In this document: positions 7,151 through 9,943 of the stretch, one piece after another
Numbering within the stretch: the stretch's first letter is position 1
How the letters are laid out: every line of letters starts with the position of its first letter
NCBI GenBank assembly: GCA_009838595.1
Contig: VXRI01000089.1
Span: forward strand, 1 to 9,943
DNA length: 9,943 bases
Source: Chloroflexota bacterium
Lineage (GTDB): Bacteria > Chloroflexota > Dehalococcoidia > Lucifugimonadales > JADFKI01
Direction: 5' to 3'
Position numbers and translations under genes: made by a program
The notes under the pieces: generated by a model
Database searches by the model: none
What the model was told of the DNA's origin: nothing
What the model saw: only the letters and a program-made list of their open reading frames with translations

Positions 7151-7204
7151 GCTGCTGTCTAAACTACGACTTGTTCAACCGAACGGAGCTGTGCTCAGCG
7201 AATT

Positions 7205-7234
7205 TACCCCGCCAATCCTTCCCCCTCTGGAAGA
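7205..7234 (-). repeat. Dispersed intergenic repeat, copy E (diverged)
   Basis: On the - strand it reads TTCTTCCAGAGGGGGAAGG then ATTGGCGGGGTA. CTTCC and GGAAG can pair, and AAGGATTGGCGGGG resembles the tail, but the TTGACGGGG core is largely lost. It lies between the convergent phosphotriesterase and VOC genes, where its hairpin could help termination. Confidence 0.4.
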
Positions 7235-7249
7235 AAGTACACTATCGCG

Positions 7250-7651
7250 CTAGACTAGGACGCCGAAGCCGGATTTGGTGCAAATTTCGACGCGGTTGCC
7301 TTCGGTGTCCGATATGAAGAAGACGCGCTGCCCGTCGTTACGGACACCGATTTCAGGGCTTTCAATCTTGACGCCCTTTTCCTTCAGCAGTTCGTAGGCA
7401 GTGTCGATATCGTCCACCTCGAACGCGCCGTGGTGCGATGGCTCGGAAATGCCGTCCGCGTTCTCGATGAGATGCACCATCGTGCCGCTCGGCAGCTGCA
7501 GCCAAATGATATGCTCGCTGTCCACCGCGCTCGGAATCTGCTTAACACCCAGCACATCCACCCAAAAGCGTGTCGCGCGTTCCTTGTCGATGACGTTATA
7601 TGTCAGATGATTGACCGCCGTGAGCCTGACTGGCTGTTCCGCTAGTACCAT
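7250..7651 (-). CDS. VOC-superfamily (glyoxalase/dioxygenase fold) protein
   Basis: A 133-residue single-domain protein of the vicinal oxygen chelate superfamily, made of two beta-alpha-beta-beta-beta halves. Likely metal ligands are His15 (NHLTYNV), His60 or Glu63 in MVHLIEN, His74 (HHGAFEVDD) and Glu122 (RVEICTKSG). FFISDTEGNRVEI (111-123) is the typical second-half end. Such proteins act as lyases, dioxygenases or resistance enzymes, usually as dimers; the substrate cannot be predicted. The ATG at 7651 is preferred over a longer form reaching 7750 because a near-perfect AAGGAGGG lies 5 bases upstream. The gene ends in TAG, is convergent with the phosphotriesterase gene and divergent from the ABC transporter operon. 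Confidence 0.88.
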   Translation of the reverse strand: MVLAEQPVRLTAVNHLTYNVIDKERATRFWVDVLGVKQIPSAVDSEHIIWLQLPSGTMVHLIENADGISEPSHHGAFEVDDIDTAYELLKEKGVKIESPEIGVRNDGQRVFFISDTEGNRVEICTKSGFGVLV

Positions 7652-7750
7652 ATTTGCCCTCCTTAACCGGATTCGCGACGTCTCGCGAGCATTGAAGTGT
7701 GAATTCGAGGGATATTCTACCACGACAGTGAGCGCTATGTTGACAGGCAA

Positions 7751-7795
7751 TTTTCTCTCCCCCTTGACGGGGCCAGGTTACGATAGAGGTGATTC
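7751..7795 (+). repeat. Dispersed intergenic repeat, copy F
   Basis: A pyrimidine tract TTTTCTCTCC precedes CCCTTGACGGGGCCAGG and the tail TTACGATAGAGGTGATT. CCCC and GGGG pair around TTGAC. It lies between the divergent VOC and substrate-binding protein genes, upstream of the latter's promoter. Confidence 0.55.
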
Positions 7796-7810
7796 CCGAA
7801 TGCCATCAGA

Positions 7811-7838
7811 TTGACTTTCAAGACTGCTGTGATATATT
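7811..7838 (+). promoter_or_regulatory. Sigma70-type promoter for the ABC transporter operon
   Basis: TTGACT (7811-7816) and TATATT (7833-7838) are 16 bp apart, each one base off consensus. Transcription would start near 7845, about 53 bases before the ATG at 7898. Confidence 0.6.
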
Positions 7839-7897
7839 TAGCGTGAACGAAAGAATTGGGAAATACCGATTTCAAGGGACTAGCGATTGGAGATATT

Positions 7898-9721
7898 ATG
7901 CGACGCATCCCATTTGTTCTGGTATTCGGCTCGATATTAGTATTGATTGCCGCATTGGCTTGTGGTTCTGCACCTACCCAAACTGCACCGGCTGTATCCG
8001 CGGCACCGCAAGCGCCCGCCGCCGCAGCGCCGGCACCGGCGCCTGCGCCGCAAGCGCCGCAAGCGCCACAGCAGCCTGCCGCACCGGCAGTACCCGCGCC
8101 GGCAGCGCCGGCAGCGCCGGCAACAGCGCCACAGGCGTTCAGCCCTGCGCCGCCAACAGGCAGAACGATAGCCACACCTGTCCGCCGCGAGGCGATGGAA
8201 GCCGCGCCGGCGACAGGACCGAAGTCTGGCGGCATTCTACGCTGGACACCGCAGGCATCGGTGGCGAATCTCGACCCTACGCGCCAGACATCATTCGTAA
8301 CACACTCGATCGTCCACCAGTGGTACGACTACCCGTTCGGTTGGAACTTGGACAGGGTCGCGCAGGAGCAGATGGTGGATACATGGTCGGTGAACGACGA
8401 AGCCACCGAGTACACCTTCTCACTGCGTGACGGGCTTGCGTTCCACGACGGCGATCCGGTTACCAGCGAGGATGTAACCGCGTCCATACTGCGCTGGAAG
8501 ACGACGCCGGGCTTGCCGGGCACGCTCTGGGACCTCGCCGACGAACCGACAGTCGAAACCATTGACGACCAGACATTTAAGCTCGCACCGGGCAAGCCGT
8601 TCGGTCTGTGGATACCCTTCTGGGTGTCGCTGCCCACCTATGTCATGCCAAAGGAAGTCGTAGAACCGCTGTCGATTTCCGACATCATGACCGAATACAA
8701 CGGCTCCGGTCCATTCAAGTATGTCGAGTGGATTCCGGGTAATCGCGTGGTAATGGATCGAAACGAGAACTACAACCCGCGATCTGACGAGCCGAACGGC
8801 GACGCCGGCGCGCGCATCGCTTATGTTGACCGCGTAATCAACCTTGAAGTACCGGACGCCGCGACGAAACTCGCCGCACTGCAAACGAAGCAGACGGACT
8901 TCGCAGAAGGCTTGCCAAACGATTTCTACGACACTATCGTCAACTCGCCGGGCATCAAGGCAGTCGTGATTCCTCAGTGGGCGCGTCCGCAGCTCGGCAC
9001 TAACAAGCGCAACCCGCCGCTGACCAACCCGAAAGCGCGACTCGCCATTCAAGCGGCGACAGACCCGGAGAAGTATCTCCGAGCCGCTTATGGCGCACCT
9101 GACCTATGGGATCTGGGACCATGCCTTTGGGCATGCGGCGCGCAGTGGGGCAGCGATGTCGGCTCCACCGAATACTACGAAGTTGACCTAGAGAAGGCAC
9201 GCGCTCTCTGGCAGGAAGCGGTCGCTGAGACCGGCTTCGACGGCAAGCTTGTGTTGCTTACGAACACCGATTACTCCTACTTCTACGCATCCGCGCTGAT
9301 AACTAAGGAGGTTCTGGAATCCCTTGGCGCTGAGGTCGATTTCCAAGTCAGCGACTGGGCGACAGTCATTTCGCGCAAGGAAGCGGCGAACGCGAGAGAG
9401 ACTGTTGAAGAAGGCGACTGGCACTTCTACCATACTTGGGGAGGCCCGCTTGACCCGATTACGGATTCCGCTATTGGGCAGTCTTGGAACGGCGGCTACC
9501 ACAACGAGAAGGTTATTCAGCTACGCGACGACTTCCTGAACTCGACTACACTCGAAGAGGCGAAGGCGATTACTGAGGAGATTCAGCGGGTGTATTTCGA
9601 AGAAGACCCGGCTACTATAATGTACGGCTGGTTCAAGTTCGTGGTTGCGATGCAGGAGGATGTGCAGGGATATGTGCCTCACAAGCGCATCCTGATGCAA
9701 GGCTTGTGGCTGGACAGATAG
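7898..9721 (+). CDS. ABC transporter substrate-binding lipoprotein, peptide/nickel type
   Basis: A 607-residue extracytoplasmic solute-binding protein of family 5 (DppA/OppA/NikA type), which captures a ligand outside the membrane and delivers it to an ABC permease. Residues 1-21 are a lipoprotein signal peptide (MRRIPF, then a hydrophobic stretch) ending in IAALAC, with Cys22 as the lipid anchor; the lipobox has Ala rather than Leu at -3. Residues 24 to about 90 form a Pro/Ala/Gln linker with DNA-level 9-bp repeats. The binding domain begins at GGILRW (111-116), followed by LDP and TSFVTHSIVHQWYDYPF, the family's usual opening. The start at 7898 has GGAG (7889-7892) 5 bases upstream; a TTG at 7856 would put 14 odd residues before the signal peptide. 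A terminator and the permease gene follow. The ligand is unknown; peptides are the default guess for the family. Confidence 0.92.
   Translation: MRRIPFVLVFGSILVLIAALACGSAPTQTAPAVSAAPQAPAAAAPAPAPAPQAPQAPQQPAAPAVPAPAAPAAPATAPQAFSPAPPTGRTIATPVRREAMEAAPATGPKSGGILRWTPQASVANLDPTRQTSFVTHSIVHQWYDYPFGWNLDRVAQEQMVDTWSVNDEATEYTFSLRDGLAFHDGDPVTSEDVTASILRWKTTPGLPGTLWDLADEPTVETIDDQTFKLAPGKPFGLWIPFWVSLPTYVMPKEVVEPLSISDIMTEYNGSGPFKYVEWIPGNRVVMDRNENYNPRSDEPNGDAGARIAYVDRVINLEVPDAATKLAALQTKQTDFAEGLPNDFYDTIVNSPGIKAVVIPQWARPQLGTNKRNPPLTNPKARLAIQAATDPEKYLRAAYGAPDLWDLGPCLWACGAQWGSDVGSTEYYEVDLEKARALWQEAVAETGFDGKLVLLTNTDYSYFYASALITKEVLESLGAEVDFQVSDWATVISRKEAANARETVEEGDWHFYHTWGGPLDPITDSAIGQSWNGGYHNEKVIQLRDDFLNSTTLEEAKAITEEIQRVYFEEDPATIMYGWFKFVVAMQEDVQGYVPHKRILMQGLWLDR
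8045..8122 (+). repeat. 9-bp coding repeats in the lipoprotein linker
   Basis: GCGCCGCAA occurs at 8045-8053 and 8054-8062 with a variant at 8063-8071 (Ala-Pro-Gln units). GCGCCGGCA occurs three times in a row at 8096-8122 (Ala-Pro-Ala units). These in-frame repeats could change linker length by slippage without breaking the frame. Confidence 0.8.
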
Positions 9722-9781
9722 CGCATTCCGCCGCGAAGGTTCATACGGCGCTGACACGCTGAAACACAGTTCGAGTAACAG

Positions 9782-9818
9782 AGCGGGAGTGCGGCAGAAT
9801 TGCAGCGCTCCCGCTTTT
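9782..9818 (+). terminator. Intrinsic terminator after the substrate-binding protein gene
   Basis: AGCGGGAGTGC (9782-9792) pairs with GCGCTCCCGCT (9805-9815), 11 bp with one G-U, around a 12-base loop in which GCA and TGC can also pair. TTTT follows at 9815-9818. It lies 60 bases after the stop and before the permease gene, so it may end most transcripts and keep the binding protein in excess of the permease. Confidence 0.75.
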
Positions 9819-9870
9819 GAGTATCTTCACACCGACCAACCTACTGACTGGCTAATTTAAGGACGAAATA

Positions 9871-9943
9871 GTGGCACGCTACGCACTGCAACGACTAATG
9901 GCAATGTTACGTGTGCTGCTAGTGGTGGCGATTGTTACTTTCT
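9871..9943 (+). CDS. ABC transporter permease, DppB-like (5' end only)
   Basis: Only the first 24 codons lie in the window. The GTG at 9871 is preceded by AAGGA (9859-9863) with 7 bases between. The translation MARYALQRLMAML, then RVLLVVAIVTF, is the typical N-terminus of a peptide/nickel-type permease: a short basic cytoplasmic start leading into the first membrane helix. It follows the substrate-binding protein gene and should form the membrane channel of the same importer. The rest lies beyond the window. Confidence 0.8.
   Translation, partial: MARYALQRLMAMLRVLLVVAIVTF

Noticed and set aside
7740..7763. A perfect TTGACA -35 box upstream of the lipoprotein gene
   Set aside because: No -10-like sequence lies 16-18 bases downstream, where there is only the pyrimidine tract of repeat F. 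The pair at 7811-7838 is much better.
9119..9135. Hairpin CATGCC-TTTG-GGCATG in the lipoprotein gene
   Set aside because: It lies in the middle of a coding region with no T-run. It is probably chance.

Overview
The window is bacterial: short intergenic gaps, Shine-Dalgarno sequences and moderately high GC. I think the most likely source is an uncultivated marine Chloroflexota of the SAR202 / Dehalococcoidia type. The hints are a lipoprotein transporter component with a very long Pro/Ala/Gln linker, a selenoprotein, a mix of catabolic enzymes, and a small repeat in nearly every gene gap. This assignment rests on style, not on a marker gene, and is an inference.

Left part, bases 1-3180, + strand. 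After a gene-poor stretch with one good sigma70-type promoter comes an HSL-type alpha/beta hydrolase (446-1414). A conserved 339-residue protein of unknown function follows (1442-2461), then a gene split in two by an in-frame TGA (2644-3180). That TGA reads as selenocysteine. It gives the motif U-G-S-C, the reading frame continues unbroken after it, and the bases just after it form a hairpin of the right size, distance and loop for a bacterial SECIS. The gene is a UGSC-family selenoprotein and is the main result here. The three genes look co-transcribed or co-regulated; their reaction is unknown.

Middle part. A 2-keto-3-deoxygluconate kinase-like PfkB sugar kinase lies on the - strand (3249-4232) and converges on the selenoprotein gene. 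A 12-TM MFS exporter with a TTG start (4494-5828) and a phosphotriesterase-family amidohydrolase (6101-7150) follow on the + strand.

Right part. A small VOC-fold protein on the - strand (7250-7651) is divergent from an oligopeptide/nickel-type ABC substrate-binding lipoprotein (7898-9721). A strong terminator hairpin follows the lipoprotein, and then the first 24 codons of the matching permease (9871 to the edge). This is the start of a peptide-type ABC importer operon.

Two window-wide patterns stand out. Six degenerate copies of one short repeat (pyrimidine tract, TTGACGGGG-like core, AAGG.TAGGAT.GGGG-like tail) sit in six different gene gaps, in both orientations. All eight complete genes end in TAA or TAG and none in TGA, which fits, but does not prove, a genome where TGA is partly reassigned to selenocysteine. 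No RNA genes, CRISPR arrays, insertion sequences or selenocysteine machinery genes (selA, selB, selC, selD) were seen.
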